Source: Paraferrimonas sp. SM1919
GTDB lineage: Bacteria; Pseudomonadota; Gammaproteobacteria; Enterobacterales; Shewanellaceae
Length of the DNA: 64,000 nt
Direction of reading: 5' to 3'
NCBI RefSeq assembly: GCF_010993985.1
Contig: NZ_WINH01000001.1
Location: forward strand, 206,421 to 270,420
Positions 20,356 to 29,937 of the stretch are shown here, one piece after another. The position numbers and the translations under genes were made by a program. How positions within the stretch are numbered: the first letter of the stretch is position 1; the number at the start of each line of letters is the position of its first letter. The notes beneath the pieces are model-generated. The model was given only the letters and a program-made list of their open reading frames with translations. It was not told where the DNA came from and ran no database searches.

Positions 20356-21057
20356 TTAGAACGACTTAGACACTGTGAATAACAAGCCATTGCTGTTTTT
20401 AAATGCACCACTGTCTACCACTTCTTCTTGGTTATCCATAAAGTTAACAAGATAAGCGGCTGAGAAATCTAAGCCAAAGTGTGAAGTACTTAGACCAATC
20501 GAAGTATCAACATAGGATAGGTAATCGTAGCCAGAATCCCAGTATTCACCAAAGTTATGACCCGCGTGTAAATCAAGATTTAGATTATCCATCAATTCAT
20601 GGCTGTAGTTAGCACTAACGTAATGGCTGGTCATGCCGGTGTTACCCGCATTGTTTGTCACATAGTACTCTAGATCTACACCGTAACTAGAGAAGCCAAG
20701 AATAAGTTCTTCATAGCTGTCAATGTCAGAAGAGCCAGGATATTGATAGCTAATTAGAGTTGCAGAATAACTGTTGTTATCATCGATTTCACCCCAGTAG
20801 CCAGCGTATAGATCCAGTTCCATATCACCGCTGGTGTCTTGACCATAATCTAGGTTCGATGCCCACGCCCCCACAAACCAGCCGCTATCAAAGTTAACGT
20901 CAACGCCTGCTTGAATCGCTGGATTGCCGGCAGACAATGACTGACCACGCCAACGGTAATCAGAAGTGAGTGCGACATTACCAGAGACTTCCGCCGCAAT
21001 TGCTGTAGCTTGTGCGGCCACCAAAAGGCCAGCTGTTGCCAGTAGTTTTGTTTTCAT
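20356..21057 (-). CDS. TorF family putative outer-membrane porin
   Basis: 233 residues from the ATG at 21057, chosen because AAGGTGG lies 8 bases upstream; an in-frame GTG at 21069 would sit on the ribosome site. It has a Sec signal peptide ending ATAIAA, then the family opening SGNVALTSDYRWRGQSLS, alternating polar/aromatic beta strands, and a terminal Phe (SKSF) as in outer-membrane beta-barrels. The family (TIGR02001, TorF-type) is poorly characterised; the name comes from a protein near the TMAO reductase genes of Shewanella. A 15-base palindrome (21078-21092) lies in the leader. Confidence 0.85.
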   Translation of the reverse strand: MKTKLLATAGLLVAAQATAIAAEVSGNVALTSDYRWRGQSLSAGNPAIQAGVDVNFDSGWFVGAWASNLDYGQDTSGDMELDLYAGYWGEIDDNNSYSATLISYQYPGSSDIDSYEELILGFSSYGVDLEYYVTNNAGNTGMTSHYVSANYSHELMDNLNLDLHAGHNFGEYWDSGYDYLSYVDTSIGLSTSHFGLDFSAAYLVNFMDNQEEVVDSGAFKNSNGLLFTVSKSF

Positions 21058-21069
21058 TTTTTTTACCAC

Positions 21070-21432
21070 CTTAAAACAGAAGCAATGCTTCTTTAAAAAC
21101 TTAATCGCAAATTATCACAAGCCTTAAAAACAGCAACTAAAGCTAATTTTAATAAAAAACAGCTCTTTAAAAGCCTTCTTATGTTAAAAGGAGGTGACAA
21201 ATAAAGGCCAATTGTTACAACAAGGTTAATCCAACAACAATAACCATGGCATTGGCGCGCCACTCAACCCAAAGGGTTAACATTAACGGCAAAATGAAAG
21301 AATTACAGTTAATTCATAATCAATAGAAACTAAAAAATTTTCCGGCAGCAAAACATGACTTTAAGCATTAAGCTAGGCTTGCTCTGAATCAGTGTGCAAT
21401 TTTTTAAGCTTTGAATCTGAAATAGAAGATAC
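21070..21432. other. Gene-free stretch between the TorF-type gene and the tRNA-Trp array
   Basis: AT-rich and without a convincing open frame. It holds the palindrome AGAAGCAATGCTTCT at 21078-21092 in the leader of the leftward gene; the promoter for that gene must also be here but could not be placed with confidence. Confidence 0.6.
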
Positions 21433-21462
21433 AAAAATGCCGAGCATCGGCTCGGCATTTTT
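21433..21462 (-). terminator. Terminator of the tRNA-Trp transcript
   Basis: Twelve-base-pair stem AAAAATGCCGAG/CTCGGCATTTTT ends 8 bases beyond the CCA of the last tRNA-Trp. Confidence 0.92.
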
Positions 21463-21469
21463 GCTTGTG

Positions 21470-21546
21470 TGGCAGGGGTGACAGGACTCGAACCCGTAAC
21501 CATCGGTTTTGGAGACCGCTGTTCTACCAATTGGAACTACACCCCT
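21470..21546 (-). tRNA. tRNA-Trp (CCA), third in transcript order
   Basis: 77-base gene including encoded 3' CCA. The acceptor stem AGGGGTG pairs with CACCCCT, and the anticodon loop CTCCAAA gives CCA for Trp. The sequence is identical to the next two copies. Confidence 0.97.
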
Positions 21547-21594
21547 ACAAGTTTTGTATTAAAGCCGCTAAAGAATTAGCCACTTCAAATTGTG

Positions 21595-21671
21595 TGGCAG
21601 GGGTGACAGGACTCGAACCCGTAACCATCGGTTTTGGAGACCGCTGTTCTACCAATTGGAACTACACCCCT
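21595..21671 (-). tRNA. tRNA-Trp (CCA), second copy
   Basis: Identical to the copy at 21470-21546, with encoded CCA and anticodon CCA. Confidence 0.97.
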
Positions 21672-21719
21672 ACAAGTTTTGTATTAAAGCCGCTAAAGAA
21701 TTAGCCACTTCAAATTGTG

Positions 21720-21796
21720 TGGCAGGGGTGACAGGACTCGAACCCGTAACCATCGGTTTTGGAGACCGCTGTTCTACCAATTGGAACTACACCCCT
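21720..21796 (-). tRNA. tRNA-Trp (CCA), first copy after the promoter
   Basis: Identical to the other two copies. It is the promoter-proximal gene, starting about 6 bases downstream of the expected transcription start. Confidence 0.97.
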
Positions 21797-21808
21797 AAAG
21801 CGAGAGGA

Positions 21809-21836
21809 ATTATACAAAAGCCTCCCCAAAGGTAAA
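21809..21836 (-). promoter_or_regulatory. Sigma-70 promoter of the tRNA-Trp array
   Basis: On the minus strand a -35 TTTACC (21831-21836) and a perfect -10 TATAAT (21809-21814) are separated by 16 bases, just upstream of the first tRNA-Trp. Confidence 0.75.
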
Positions 21837-21912
21837 GCGCTTTTTTAGAATAATGCCTCTGTTTGCTTTTATTTCGAACGATATTGCTCAATGTCGATCA
21901 GTTAACACTTCA

Positions 21913-21934
21913 GAAACTGAGCTAGATCACACTT
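21913..21934 (+). promoter_or_regulatory. Candidate CRP site upstream of sstT
   Basis: ACTGA-GCTAGA-TCACA has a perfect right half-site and three of five matches on the left to TGTGA-N6-TCACA. It lies about 85 bp before the sstT ATG. No binding score could be computed. Confidence 0.5.
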
Positions 21935-22014
21935 TTTTAGCTCTGCTTAGTAGTAGTACAATGACACAGGTATTATGCACACTCACTATAATCATTACTT
22001 TTTAGGAACATTTT

Positions 22015-23229
22015 ATGAAGCTTTTGGCAGGGATGATAGCGCGGCTATCGAATTCTAGTTTGGTGCTACAAATTGTTGTTGGCTTGATTTTTGGGATCAT
22101 TATTGCTTTGCTTGATCCCACCACCGCTAAAGCTTTTGGTTTATTAGGGGAGTTATTTGTTGGCAGTCTAAAGGCTGTAGCCCCATTACTGGTGTTTGTG
22201 CTAGTTATTGCTGCTATTGCTACCCAGCAGCATAACCACACCGCTAAGCTTAAACCGATTATTGGTTTATATCTATTTGGTACTTTTGCCGCCGCCCTGA
22301 TTGCGGTCAGCATGAGCTTTGCTTTTCCAGTGTCTCTTAGCTTGGCGACCCAAAGCACCGAATTAAGTCCTCCTCAAGATGTTATTGAGATCCTTAAAAC
22401 TCTGCTTTTTAAAGTAATTGATAACCCTATAAATGCCCTAGCCAATGCCAACTTTATTGGCATTTTAACTTGGTCAATCGCTTTAGGTGTGCTCTTTAAG
22501 CGTGCCAATGACAATACCAAAGTAATGATTACTGATGTTTCAGAAGCCATTAACACCATGGTAAAGTGGATTATTCGTTTTGCACCTATCGGTATTTTAG
22601 GACTGGTTGCAAATACTATCGCAACCACAGGTTTTAGCGCGTTGTGGCAATATGCTGAACTGACTGCGGTACTGATCAGTACCATGTTACTGATGGCACT
22701 GGTGATCAACCCAATGATTACTTATATCTTTATTCGTAAAAACCCTTACCCTCTGGTTTTTACAACCCTAAGACAAAGCGGGGTGACAGCATTTTTTACC
22801 CGTTCATCTGCAGCAAATATCCCTGTTAACCTAGATCTGTGTAAAAAACTGCAATTGCATGAAGATACCTATTCTGTTGCCATACCTTTAGGTGCCAGCA
22901 TTAACATGGCCGGTGCTGCTATCACCATTACAGTGCTGACCCTAGCGACCGCCAATACCTTAGGAATCGAGGTGGATTTTGCCTCTGCAGTATTACTTAG
23001 CCTAGTGGCATCGATTTCTGCTTGCGGTGCCTCTGGAGTCGCAGGAGGCTCGTTACTGCTGATCCCATTAGCCTGTAGCTTATTTGGTATTAGCAATGAT
23101 ATTGCCATGCAGGTAGTGGCCGTTGGTTTTATCATTGGTGTGATTCAAGATTCGACCGAAACCGCCCTTAACAGCTCAACAGATGTACTCTACACCGCCA
23201 TTGCAGATAAGGGCTCGAAAATTAATTAA
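22015..23229 (+). CDS. sstT: Sodium/serine-threonine symporter SstT
   Basis: 404-residue inner-membrane protein of the dicarboxylate/amino acid:cation symporter (GltP/SstT) fold. The conserved core is visible: [13 protein letters not shown] (about 262-274), the discontinuous-helix motif [14 protein letters not shown] (about 292-305), and a C-terminal segment [13 protein letters not shown] followed by [10 protein letters not shown]. These closely match Escherichia coli SstT, which takes up serine and threonine with Na+. The stop overlaps the stop of the convergent FAD oxidoreductase by 4 bases. The candidate CRP site suggests carbon-responsive expression. Confidence 0.95.
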   Translation: MKLLAGMIARLSNSSLVLQIVVGLIFGIIIALLDPTTAKAFGLLGELFVGSLKAVAPLLVFVLVIAAIATQQHNHTAKLKPIIGLYLFGTFAAALIAVSMSFAFPVSLSLATQSTELSPPQDVIEILKTLLFKVIDNPINALANANFIGILTWSIALGVLFKRANDNTKVMITDVSEAINTMVKWIIRFAPIGILGLVANTIATTGFSALWQYAELTAVLISTMLLMALVINPMITYIFIRKNPYPLVFTTLRQSGVTAFFTRSSAANIPVNLDLCKKLQLHEDTYSVAIPLGASINMAGAAITITVLTLATANTLGIEVDFASAVLLSLVASISACGASGVAGGSLLLIPLACSLFGISNDIAMQVVAVGFIIGVIQDSTETALNSSTDVLYTAIADKGSKIN

Positions 23230-24557
23230 AACCACTTATCGGCAATTCGCCCATATTGGTAATAACCCCACTGGCCAACCCGTCTTAAAGGCGCCAGTGG
23301 GAATTTTGGTGCTGGATTACTGTATAGTGGCAGTTGCGGGACCTTTTCGCCACTGAGCATTTGTGCCAATCGATATCCAGCCTGGGCACTAAAAGAGACA
23401 CCTGAGCCACAATAACCAATGCTATAACCCTGACCATTTTGGGCATACACATGGGGCATATCATCAAGCGCCGCCGCTATCCAGCCGTGCCACTTATATT
23501 CTATTGGCTGTTGAGCTAATACCGGAAAGCAAACGGCCATGGCCTGCTGCAGTCTTTGATAGTAGACAGCCTTATTAGCATCCCTACCACGGATCGCGCC
23601 CCTGCCACCAAACAGCAATCGGTTATCTGGTAGTAAGCGGTAATAATATTTTAGACGGCGAGTATCCATCACTAATTGTTTTGAGGATAATCCCACTTGG
23701 GCTAACTGTTGCGCTGATAATGGTTTGGTCACCATCACCGATGACAAAATCGGTAAGTAACGACTGACTAAATCCGTGTCTAAAGATTTTGGCCCATAGG
23801 CATTGCTAGCAAGCACCATCTGCTTTGCTTGAATGTTGCCACCGGCACAACTCATCTCATAACCACTTGTAGTTAATTGATATGACTCCACTAAGGTATT
23901 TTCAAAAATATCCACCCCTGCATTGGTGCACATTTGCTTGTACCCTAATAATAACTTTAGTGGCTGCACCCCAAAGCCATCACTAAACTTGAGCGCACCA
24001 TATGCTTTGGCATTGTTCATTAATTGCTGCTGTAATTCAGACCCATTGACATAATAAGCCTCAGCATCGATATGTTTATTGATAAAATCACAGCTGCGCT
24101 GTAATGCTTGAGCAGCCTTTTGGTGGTGAGCAACTTTATAATAGCCTTTGGTTTGAGGCTCACAGTCAATACTGTGCTGTTCGATCAATGATTCTACCCG
24201 CATTACCGCATCACTAAATTCACGGTAAATGCCTTCAGCAGTCGCCACATCCCAGCGTTTGGCCATATCGGCAAAACCGAGACGACCGGAGCCCTTTAAA
24301 ACAAAACCGGCATTACGTGCACTCGCACCAAAGCCTATCTGGTTGGCTTCTAACACGCACACTTTGCGTTGGTGTTCGGTCGCTAAATAGTAGGCTGTTA
24401 GCAAGCCTGTGTAGCCACCACCAATGATAGCGACATCATAATTAGCATCACACTGTATGCTCGGGTTAGCCTGTCCTAATTGGATTTGACTGGCCCATAA
24501 GCTCGAAGCAAATGGGGTGTGTTGAGGAGACGGATCAATCAAAGGATCATAACTCAT
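23226..24557 (-). CDS. FAD-dependent oxidoreductase of the D-amino acid oxidase family
   Basis: 443 residues. The N-terminal Rossmann motif [18 protein letters not shown] (about 46-63) is followed by the acidic FAD ribose-binding Glu in VLEANQ and the [10 protein letters not shown] region. This is the pattern of the DAO/PuuB/OrdL group, which oxidise amino acids or polyamine conjugates such as gamma-glutamylputrescine. The substrate here is not determinable. Its ATG overlaps the stop of the upstream acetyltransferase gene by 4 bp (ATGA), so the two are translationally coupled and probably act on related amines. Cytoplasmic; no signal peptide. Confidence 0.88.
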   Translation of the reverse strand: MSYDPLIDPSPQHTPFASSLWASQIQLGQANPSIQCDANYDVAIIGGGYTGLLTAYYLATEHQRKVCVLEANQIGFGASARNAGFVLKGSGRLGFADMAKRWDVATAEGIYREFSDAVMRVESLIEQHSIDCEPQTKGYYKVAHHQKAAQALQRSCDFINKHIDAEAYYVNGSELQQQLMNNAKAYGALKFSDGFGVQPLKLLLGYKQMCTNAGVDIFENTLVESYQLTTSGYEMSCAGGNIQAKQMVLASNAYGPKSLDTDLVSRYLPILSSVMVTKPLSAQQLAQVGLSSKQLVMDTRRLKYYYRLLPDNRLLFGGRGAIRGRDANKAVYYQRLQQAMAVCFPVLAQQPIEYKWHGWIAAALDDMPHVYAQNGQGYSIGYCGSGVSFSAQAGYRLAQMLSGEKVPQLPLYSNPAPKFPLAPLRRVGQWGYYQYGRIADKWF

Positions 24558-25120
24558 ACGAGATCCTCAAATTTCAATTGCATTTCCATTGCTGTGCATT
24601 GGCAATCGAAGCCACATATCGGACAATCATAATTGTTGATCAGCCCTTCTTCATTCCAACGCTTGGGATGGGCTTTAATTAATGTTCCACCGGCTTTGGA
24701 AAAGTAGCGCACTGCAGCATTGTTTGGACTTTCTTTCCATAGATGGCTTATTCCAGCAACGCCACCTTGGGCTTTCACGGCTTTAATGGATGCCATTAGA
24801 AGTTGACCACCTATGCCTTTTCCTTGGGCATCAAAATCTACCGTGTTACATTTAAAATAACACAATTTAGTGATACCCGAGCACCACAAATCAGGGGAGC
24901 ACCATTTATCGGCTTGCCAGTTACCCGGCGCATAGGTCAGCCGAAAGCCCAGCATGCGGTCGCCTTCCATTGCGACAAAGTTACTATTTATGCCGTTTTT
25001 AATTGCCAAAGGGGCTTTTTTCCTTAGCTCTTCCAAACTAATGTAACCTGAACCATGCACCTTATTAGCAAGGCTGACTAATTGTTGATAATGTTTGGGT
25101 TGTAAATTAATGATTTCCAT
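24554..25120 (-). CDS. GNAT family acetyltransferase with a Cys-rich tail
   Basis: 188 residues. The acetyl-CoA pyrophosphate loop QGKGIGGQLL (about 97-106) defines the GNAT fold, and NNAAVRYFSKAG is motif B. The C-terminus carries CPICGFDCQC (about 166-175), an unusual cluster for a GNAT protein that could bind a metal. The acceptor is unknown. The gene is coupled to the oxidoreductase by a 4-bp overlap, suggesting acetylation and oxidation of the same class of amine or amino acid. That is inference from gene order. Confidence 0.82.
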   Translation of the reverse strand: MEIINLQPKHYQQLVSLANKVHGSGYISLEELRKKAPLAIKNGINSNFVAMEGDRMLGFRLTYAPGNWQADKWCSPDLWCSGITKLCYFKCNTVDFDAQGKGIGGQLLMASIKAVKAQGGVAGISHLWKESPNNAAVRYFSKAGGTLIKAHPKRWNEEGLINNYDCPICGFDCQCTAMEMQLKFEDLV

Positions 25121-25190
25121 ATCTTTACCACTGTAATAAAAAGCTAGATCCCAATCTACTTTATATGTCAGCTAAAGCCAAACATCATCA

Positions 25191-25442
25191 TTAATGACGA
25201 ATCATATATTCCAAAGTTTTAATTAATTTATCCGCTTCTTTGTCGCTGCTGGCGTGACAACTGAATATCCCATTACGATTGAAACAAATCGCGCATGATT
25301 GGTTTTTAATACAATATTTATTACCTGAAGAACACATAAAAGCATTGAGGTTGCGATAGTGGAACCCGCTAGAGAGAGGGGAGCCGTTGTGAACCACCAT
25401 TTGGTAAGCTTTTAGTACTGTGTCAATTTTTAGATCAAGCAT
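25191..25442 (-). CDS. Small cysteine-rich hypothetical protein
   Basis: 83 residues with a strong ribosome site (GAGGAGG, 4 bases before ATG), which supports a real gene. Five cysteines (37, 44, 50, 53, 62), including CAIC, lie in the middle, and the C-terminus is a charged helix. I do not recognise the family. It has no signal peptide or membrane segment. It lies 70 bp upstream of the acetyltransferase and could share its transcript. Confidence 0.65.
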   Translation of the reverse strand: MLDLKIDTVLKAYQMVVHNGSPLSSGFHYRNLNAFMCSSGNKYCIKNQSCAICFNRNGIFSCHASSDKEADKLIKTLEYMIRH

Positions 25443-25576
25443 AAGACCTCCTCGCCATCCTTGAGCTAAAATACATTTACTGTGAGTAAACTTACGCCTC
25501 TATTTAACATACAGATCAATACAACTTGTAATAACCGCTTTATAATATGGTATTAACGATATTTAAGAGTGAACCC

Positions 25577-25855
25577 ATGGCACGAACAGCAGCAGCATTG
25601 CATATTTTAGTCAAGCATCAACAACAGGCTGAAGATATCATCAAGCAACTTGAAAAAGGGGCTAAATTCCAAACCTTGGCAAAGAAATATTCTAAATGCC
25701 CTTCTGCAAAACGAGGGGGAGATTTAGGTGAATTTAAAAAAGGACAAATGGTTCCCGCATTTGATAAGGTTTGTTTCACCAAGGAAATTTTGACTCCACA
25801 CCTCGTTAAAACTAAGTTTGGTTGGCATGTCGTCAAGATCCTGTATCGTACTTAG
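25577..25855 (+). CDS. ppiC: Peptidyl-prolyl cis-trans isomerase C (parvulin)
   Basis: 92-residue single-domain parvulin from the ATG at 25577. This start matches family members that begin MA(R/K)[10 protein letters not shown]; an upstream in-frame start would add 10 unrelated residues. The enzyme speeds proline isomerisation during folding in the cytoplasm. Visible conserved segments are [25 protein letters not shown] and FGWHVVKI, very close to Escherichia coli PpiC (93 residues). Monocistronic, convergent with nupC. Confidence 0.96.
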   Translation: MARTAAALHILVKHQQQAEDIIKQLEKGAKFQTLAKKYSKCPSAKRGGDLGEFKKGQMVPAFDKVCFTKEILTPHLVKTKFGWHVVKILYRT

Positions 25856-25873
25856 GCTGATAACTGCTAAAAC

Positions 25874-25907
25874 AAAAGGGAGGTAAGCTAAGCTTACCTC
25901 CCTTTTT
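25874..25907. terminator. Bidirectional terminator between ppiC and nupC
   Basis: Near-perfect palindrome with the stem GGGAGGTAAGCT/AGCTTACCTCCC flanked by A4 and T5, so it can serve both convergent genes. Confidence 0.92.
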
Positions 25908-25933
25908 AAATGTAAATTTTATTTAATTAGCAA

Positions 25934-27175
25934 TTAGAAGCTAATAAACAAACCTGCAATAGTCGCACTCATTAGGTTCGATAGCGTACCTGCAGCGACT
26001 GCTTTCATACCAAAGCGAGCGATATCACCACGGCGTGCTGGTGCTAAGTTACCTAAACCGCCAAGTAAGATAGCGATAGATGATAGGTTAGCAAAACCAC
26101 AAAGTGCAAAAGCAATGATCGCTTGGGTCTTCTTAGATAGTAATTCAGGGTTTTCAGCTAAGAAACCGATGTAAGAAGAATAAGCAACAAACTCGTTAAG
26201 TACTAGTTTTTGGCCAATGAATGAACCAGCGTGGGTTGCTTCAGCCCATGGCACACCAATCAAGAATGCTAAAGGTGCGAATACGTGACCAAGTAGGCCT
26301 TGTAAAGTGACACCTTCGAAACCGAAGAAACCACCAATACCACCTAAAATACCATTCACTAATGCAATCAAACCAATGAAAGCTAGTAGCATTGCACCAA
26401 TGTTTAACGATAACTGAAGACCAGATGCTGCACCTTGAGCGGCTGCATCAATTACGTTAACAGGTTTTGCTTCTGCTTCCTCTTCACTTTCTTTTAGTTG
26501 CTCAATTGGCTTACCTGTTTCAGGCATGATGATTTTAGCAAAAAGAAGACCACCAGGTGCAGCCATAAATGACGCAGCAATAAGGTATTCTAGCGGTACA
26601 CCCATTGCAGCGTAACCAGCCAATACACCACCAGCAACAGAAGCTAAACCACCACACATAACGGCAAATAGCTCTGATTCAGTCATTTTAGCAACAAAAG
26701 GCTTAACAACTAATGGGGCCTCAGTTTGACCAACAAAGATATTAGCAGTCGCAGACATAGATTCCGCACGCGATGTACCAAGTACCTTTTGTAATGCACC
26801 ACCTAGTACTTTAATAACAAATTGCATTACGCCTAAGTAGTAAAGTACAGAAATCAGTGCAGAGAAGAAAATTACCGTTGGTAGAACTTTTAGAGCGAAG
26901 ATAAAACCAATACCTTCAACAGAAAAGTTCACTAAGTTACCGAATAGGAAACCAATGCCGTCATTACCATAATTAATAACATTTTGAACACCACCACTCA
27001 TGGCGTTTAAAATATCGCGTCCCCAAGGAACGTACAGAATGAAAGCACCCAGAGCGAACTGGATAGCAAAAGCACCACCCACAGTGCGGAAGTTAATAGC
27101 CTTGCGGTTATTTGACAGTAGTAGTGCGATACCCATAAGTACCAGCATTCCCACTAAACTCATGACGATTGACAT
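25934..27175 (-). CDS. nupC: Concentrative nucleoside transporter NupC
   Basis: 413 residues from the ATG at 27175 (GAGG about 9 bases upstream; the codon before is TTG). Sequence and length match the Na+-coupled nucleoside transporters of Vibrio (vcCNT), which import pyrimidine and purine nucleosides. Visible conserved parts are [16 protein letters not shown] (substrate and Na+ region, about 150-165), the re-entrant region [10 protein letters not shown], and [13 protein letters not shown]-like site lies about 150 bp upstream. An adenosine/cytidine-specific role cannot be set apart by sequence. Confidence 0.95.
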   Translation of the reverse strand: MSIVMSLVGMLVLMGIALLLSNNRKAINFRTVGGAFAIQFALGAFILYVPWGRDILNAMSGGVQNVINYGNDGIGFLFGNLVNFSVEGIGFIFALKVLPTVIFFSALISVLYYLGVMQFVIKVLGGALQKVLGTSRAESMSATANIFVGQTEAPLVVKPFVAKMTESELFAVMCGGLASVAGGVLAGYAAMGVPLEYLIAASFMAAPGGLLFAKIIMPETGKPIEQLKESEEEAEAKPVNVIDAAAQGAASGLQLSLNIGAMLLAFIGLIALVNGILGGIGGFFGFEGVTLQGLLGHVFAPLAFLIGVPWAEATHAGSFIGQKLVLNEFVAYSSYIGFLAENPELLSKKTQAIIAFALCGFANLSSIAILLGGLGNLAPARRGDIARFGMKAVAAGTLSNLMSATIAGLFISF

Positions 27176-27315
27176 CAACCCAAACCTCGTTTTTTTAATG
27201 ATGAGTATTTTTAAACACTGGCATTATATTTCACTGAAATGAAAAGTCTGTTTTTGTTTGTGTTTTTATCCAAAAAACTTCATAAAATGTTAGCCCCATC
27301 ACATTGAAATAATCT

Positions 27316-27337
27316 CAAAATGACATAGATCACACAT
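27316..27337 (-). promoter_or_regulatory. Candidate CRP site upstream of nupC
   Basis: Read on the plus strand AATGA-CATAGA-TCACA with flanking AAA and CATTT closely follows the AAATGTGA-N6-TCACATTT consensus; the right half is perfect. nupC is CRP-activated in enterics, which fits. Confidence 0.6.
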
Positions 27338-27355
27338 TTCAATAACACCGCCAGA

Positions 27356-28099
27356 TTATAGCCTAAAAAACATACTGGCATTAACGTTAAGTTGGGTTTT
27401 TAAATCCGCTGGCGATTGGTTAAGAATACGACTTATTTCTAGGAGAACTAAATCTAGAGCCCTTTGAATTTGTTGGATGCCAGTTCCATAGCGTTGATGT
27501 TTAAATGGTGCATCGGTTTCTAACAACACATTTTCAACACCAAGCAAAGCGATGACTTCGACTAACTTACTATTATCCCTCAATAGTGCAGGACCGATAC
27601 CTAGATAGCCGCCGGCATCGACAACCTGCTGAGCTTGCTGCACATTGCCATAAAAGCCATGAACCACAAATCCAAGTTGATATTGCTTAAGGACTTGCAA
27701 TAATTCAGGTAACGCTTTCACACAATGAACAATAAGCGGTAATTGTCTTTGCTGGGCAAATTGACAGTGCCAGTGTAAACACTCTATCTGGATTTTTATA
27801 TCAGGCCCATTTACTTTATCTACCCCTGTTTCTCCAATGGCAATAGGCTGATACATTTCCATTAGTTGCGCTATGCGTTTTAGCTGCGCTGGATGATCAT
27901 TATCGATATACCAAGGATGCAAGCCTAAAGCGAAATGCTCAAGCTGGTGCTTATCAAGCAGCTGCTTAGAATGTTCTGGACTGATCCCTGGCATAATCGC
28001 TAGGTCGACACCGCTTTGCGCAAGTGCGGCAATCACTTGCTCAATGGGTTGTTCCAATTCAAATAAATCTAAATGACAATGAGTGTCAATCATAAACAT
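27356..28099 (-). CDS. TatD family metal-dependent hydrolase
   Basis: 247 residues of the TIM-barrel metallohydrolase family. Metal ligands are visible as DTHCHLD near the N-terminus, GETGVDK (about 94-100), a VHC His and ETDAPF (about 198-203). Proteins of this group (TatD, YcfH, YjjV) are Mg2+-dependent DNases or deaminase-like hydrolases. Closest in feel to YjjV, but the paralogue cannot be assigned. The second ATG (28093) has better spacing to AGG and may be the true start, giving MIDTHCHLD. Confidence 0.88.
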   Translation of the reverse strand: MFMIDTHCHLDLFELEQPIEQVIAALAQSGVDLAIMPGISPEHSKQLLDKHQLEHFALGLHPWYIDNDHPAQLKRIAQLMEMYQPIAIGETGVDKVNGPDIKIQIECLHWHCQFAQQRQLPLIVHCVKALPELLQVLKQYQLGFVVHGFYGNVQQAQQVVDAGGYLGIGPALLRDNSKLVEVIALLGVENVLLETDAPFKHQRYGTGIQQIQRALDLVLLEISRILNQSPADLKTQLNVNASMFFRL

Positions 28100-28143
28100 T
28101 ACCTAACTAAAGATATGCCTTCACTTTAGCAAATTTGGCCTTA

Positions 28144-28172
28144 AAAAAAAGCGAGCTAATGTAGCTCGCTTT
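28144..28172 (-). terminator. Terminator of prfC
   Basis: Stem GCGAGCTA/TAGCTCGC with an ATG-type loop and eight T on the minus strand, 17 bp after the prfC stop. Confidence 0.9.
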
Positions 28173-28189
28173 ATCTTCAGTTGACCCTT

Positions 28190-29779
28190 CTAGTTTTCAC
28201 GGGTCTGATTAAATTTGATATCTGGATGTCTTTCCATCGCCAAATTCAAGTTAACATAAGTCGGTGCAATGTAAGTAAGGTTATCTGCTCCATCAAGGGC
28301 TAAGTTAGCATGGGCCTTACGTTGAAACTCGTCCATTTTCTTAGCATCATCACAATATACCCAACGGGCTGTCGCTACAGAAATCGGCTCATATACCGCT
28401 TCGACTTTATATTCTGTTTTTAAACGATGTACGACCACATCAAACTGCAGCACACCAACCGCACCCACGATTAAATCATTATTCATCAGTGGACGGAATA
28501 CTTGCACAGCGCCTTCTTCTGAAAGTTGCACTAAGCCCTTTTGTAACTGCTTTTGTTTTAAAGGGTCTTTCAATCGAATGCGGCGAAACATTTCCGGAGC
28601 AAAGTTTGGAATACCACTGAATTTCAGCGCTTCACCTTGAGTAAAGGTATCACCAATCTGAATCGTACCGTGGTTATGTAAACCAATAATATCACCCGCA
28701 ATCGCACTCTCAGCCGCACTTCGGTCTCCAGCCATAAAGGTTACTGCATCGGAAATACTGACGTCCTTACCTAGGCGCACATGGCGCATCTTCATGCCTT
28801 TAGTATATTCACCAGATACAATGCGCATAAATGCGATACGGTCACGGTGCTTAGGATCCATATTTGCTTGGATTTTGAATACAAATCCTGAGAACTTGTC
28901 ATCTTGAGCCGTCACTTGACGCTCGTTGGTTTCACGAGGCATTGGCGCTGGAGCCCACTCGGTTAAACCGTCAAGCATATGATCGACACCAAAATTACCC
29001 AGTGCGGTTCCAAAGAATACAGGGGTCAGCTTACCCTCAAGGAAAAGAGTCTTATCAAATTCATGGGAAGCGCCGACCACCAGCTCTAACTCTTCACGAA
29101 GTTGCTGTGCTAAGTCTTCGCCAATTGCTGCATCAATTTCTGGATTATCAATGCCTTTAATCGCACGACGCTCTTGAATGGTAGAACCTTGGCCGGTTTG
29201 ATAGAGCACCACTTCATCACTATGAAGTAAGTAAACTCCCTTAAATTCCTTACCACAACCAATTGGCCAAGAAACCGGAGCACAAGCAATGTTTAGCTCT
29301 TGCTCTACTTCATCAAGTAGTTCCATTGGATCACGGGTATCACGATCCAGTTTATTCATAAAAGTAACGATGGGGGTATCACGCAAACGCGTTACTTCCA
29401 TCAGTTTACGGGTTCTATCTTCTACACCCTTAGCCGCATCAATCACCATCAAACAAGAATCAACAGCGGTTAATGTACGGTAGGTATCTTCAGAAAAGTC
29501 TTCGTGTCCAGGGGTATCCAGTAGGTTTACCATACAGTCATTATAGGGAAACTGCATTACCGAAGTGGTCACCGAAATACCACGTTCTTTTTCCATTTGC
29601 ATCCAGTCAGATTTAGCGTGAGTACTAGAACCACGCCCTTTTACCGTTCCAGCACTTTGAATGGCGCGCCCGAATAACAATACTTTTTCGGTAATGGTCG
29701 TTTTACCCGCATCAGGGTGAGAAATAATTGCGAAGGTTCGGCGCTGGGAAATCGCTTCTAAAGTGGCAGTATCTGACAT
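28190..29779 (-). CDS. prfC: Peptide chain release factor 3
   Basis: 529 residues, the exact usual length of RF3. It is a translational GTPase that recycles RF1/RF2 from the ribosome after peptide release. G1 is HPDAGKTT (21-28), switch II/G3 is [14 protein letters not shown] (about 88-101), G4 is NKLDRD. The remainder matches EF-Tu-like domains II and III. It appears to be a separate transcription unit with its own terminator. Confidence 0.98.
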   Translation of the reverse strand: MSDTATLEAISQRRTFAIISHPDAGKTTITEKVLLFGRAIQSAGTVKGRGSSTHAKSDWMQMEKERGISVTTSVMQFPYNDCMVNLLDTPGHEDFSEDTYRTLTAVDSCLMVIDAAKGVEDRTRKLMEVTRLRDTPIVTFMNKLDRDTRDPMELLDEVEQELNIACAPVSWPIGCGKEFKGVYLLHSDEVVLYQTGQGSTIQERRAIKGIDNPEIDAAIGEDLAQQLREELELVVGASHEFDKTLFLEGKLTPVFFGTALGNFGVDHMLDGLTEWAPAPMPRETNERQVTAQDDKFSGFVFKIQANMDPKHRDRIAFMRIVSGEYTKGMKMRHVRLGKDVSISDAVTFMAGDRSAAESAIAGDIIGLHNHGTIQIGDTFTQGEALKFSGIPNFAPEMFRRIRLKDPLKQKQLQKGLVQLSEEGAVQVFRPLMNNDLIVGAVGVLQFDVVVHRLKTEYKVEAVYEPISVATARWVYCDDAKKMDEFQRKAHANLALDGADNLTYIAPTYVNLNLAMERHPDIKFNQTREN

Positions 29780-29891
29780 CGACTTTTATCTTCTTGGTAA
29801 ATTTAGACTATTTGCCTGCAAGTATAGCTAACTTCTAACAGGCCAAATTTTAATGGGCGCTATTGTCGCTTATTGTGGCGACAGATACAAT

Positions 29892-29915
29892 TAAGCGAGG
29901 TAAAAACCTCGCTTA
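29892..29915 (-). terminator. Hairpin after ugd
   Basis: Stem AAGCGAGGT/ACCTCGCTT just downstream of ugd; the minus-strand T run is short (TTAATT). Confidence 0.6.
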
Positions 29916-29937
29916 TTTCACTGATTAATATTGCCAG

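Larger units (their letters stand above)
21470..21796 (-). repeat. Exact 125-bp tandem array of tRNA-Trp genes
   Basis: The three tRNA-Trp genes begin exactly 125 bp apart (21470, 21595, 21720). The two 48-bp spacers appear identical base for base, so the unit is tRNA plus spacer. This indicates recent tandem duplication or active homogenisation. The outermost flanks are not repeated. Confidence 0.93.

Noticed and set aside
21470..21796. CRISPR-like regular repeats
   Set aside because: Units are tRNA genes with identical spacers, not short direct repeats with varying spacers.
21465..21835. Plus-strand open frames of 79-81 codons over the tRNA-Trp array, repeated in the 125-bp units
   Set aside because: They are antisense readings of tRNA genes; the repeat of the peptide follows from the tandem tRNAs.
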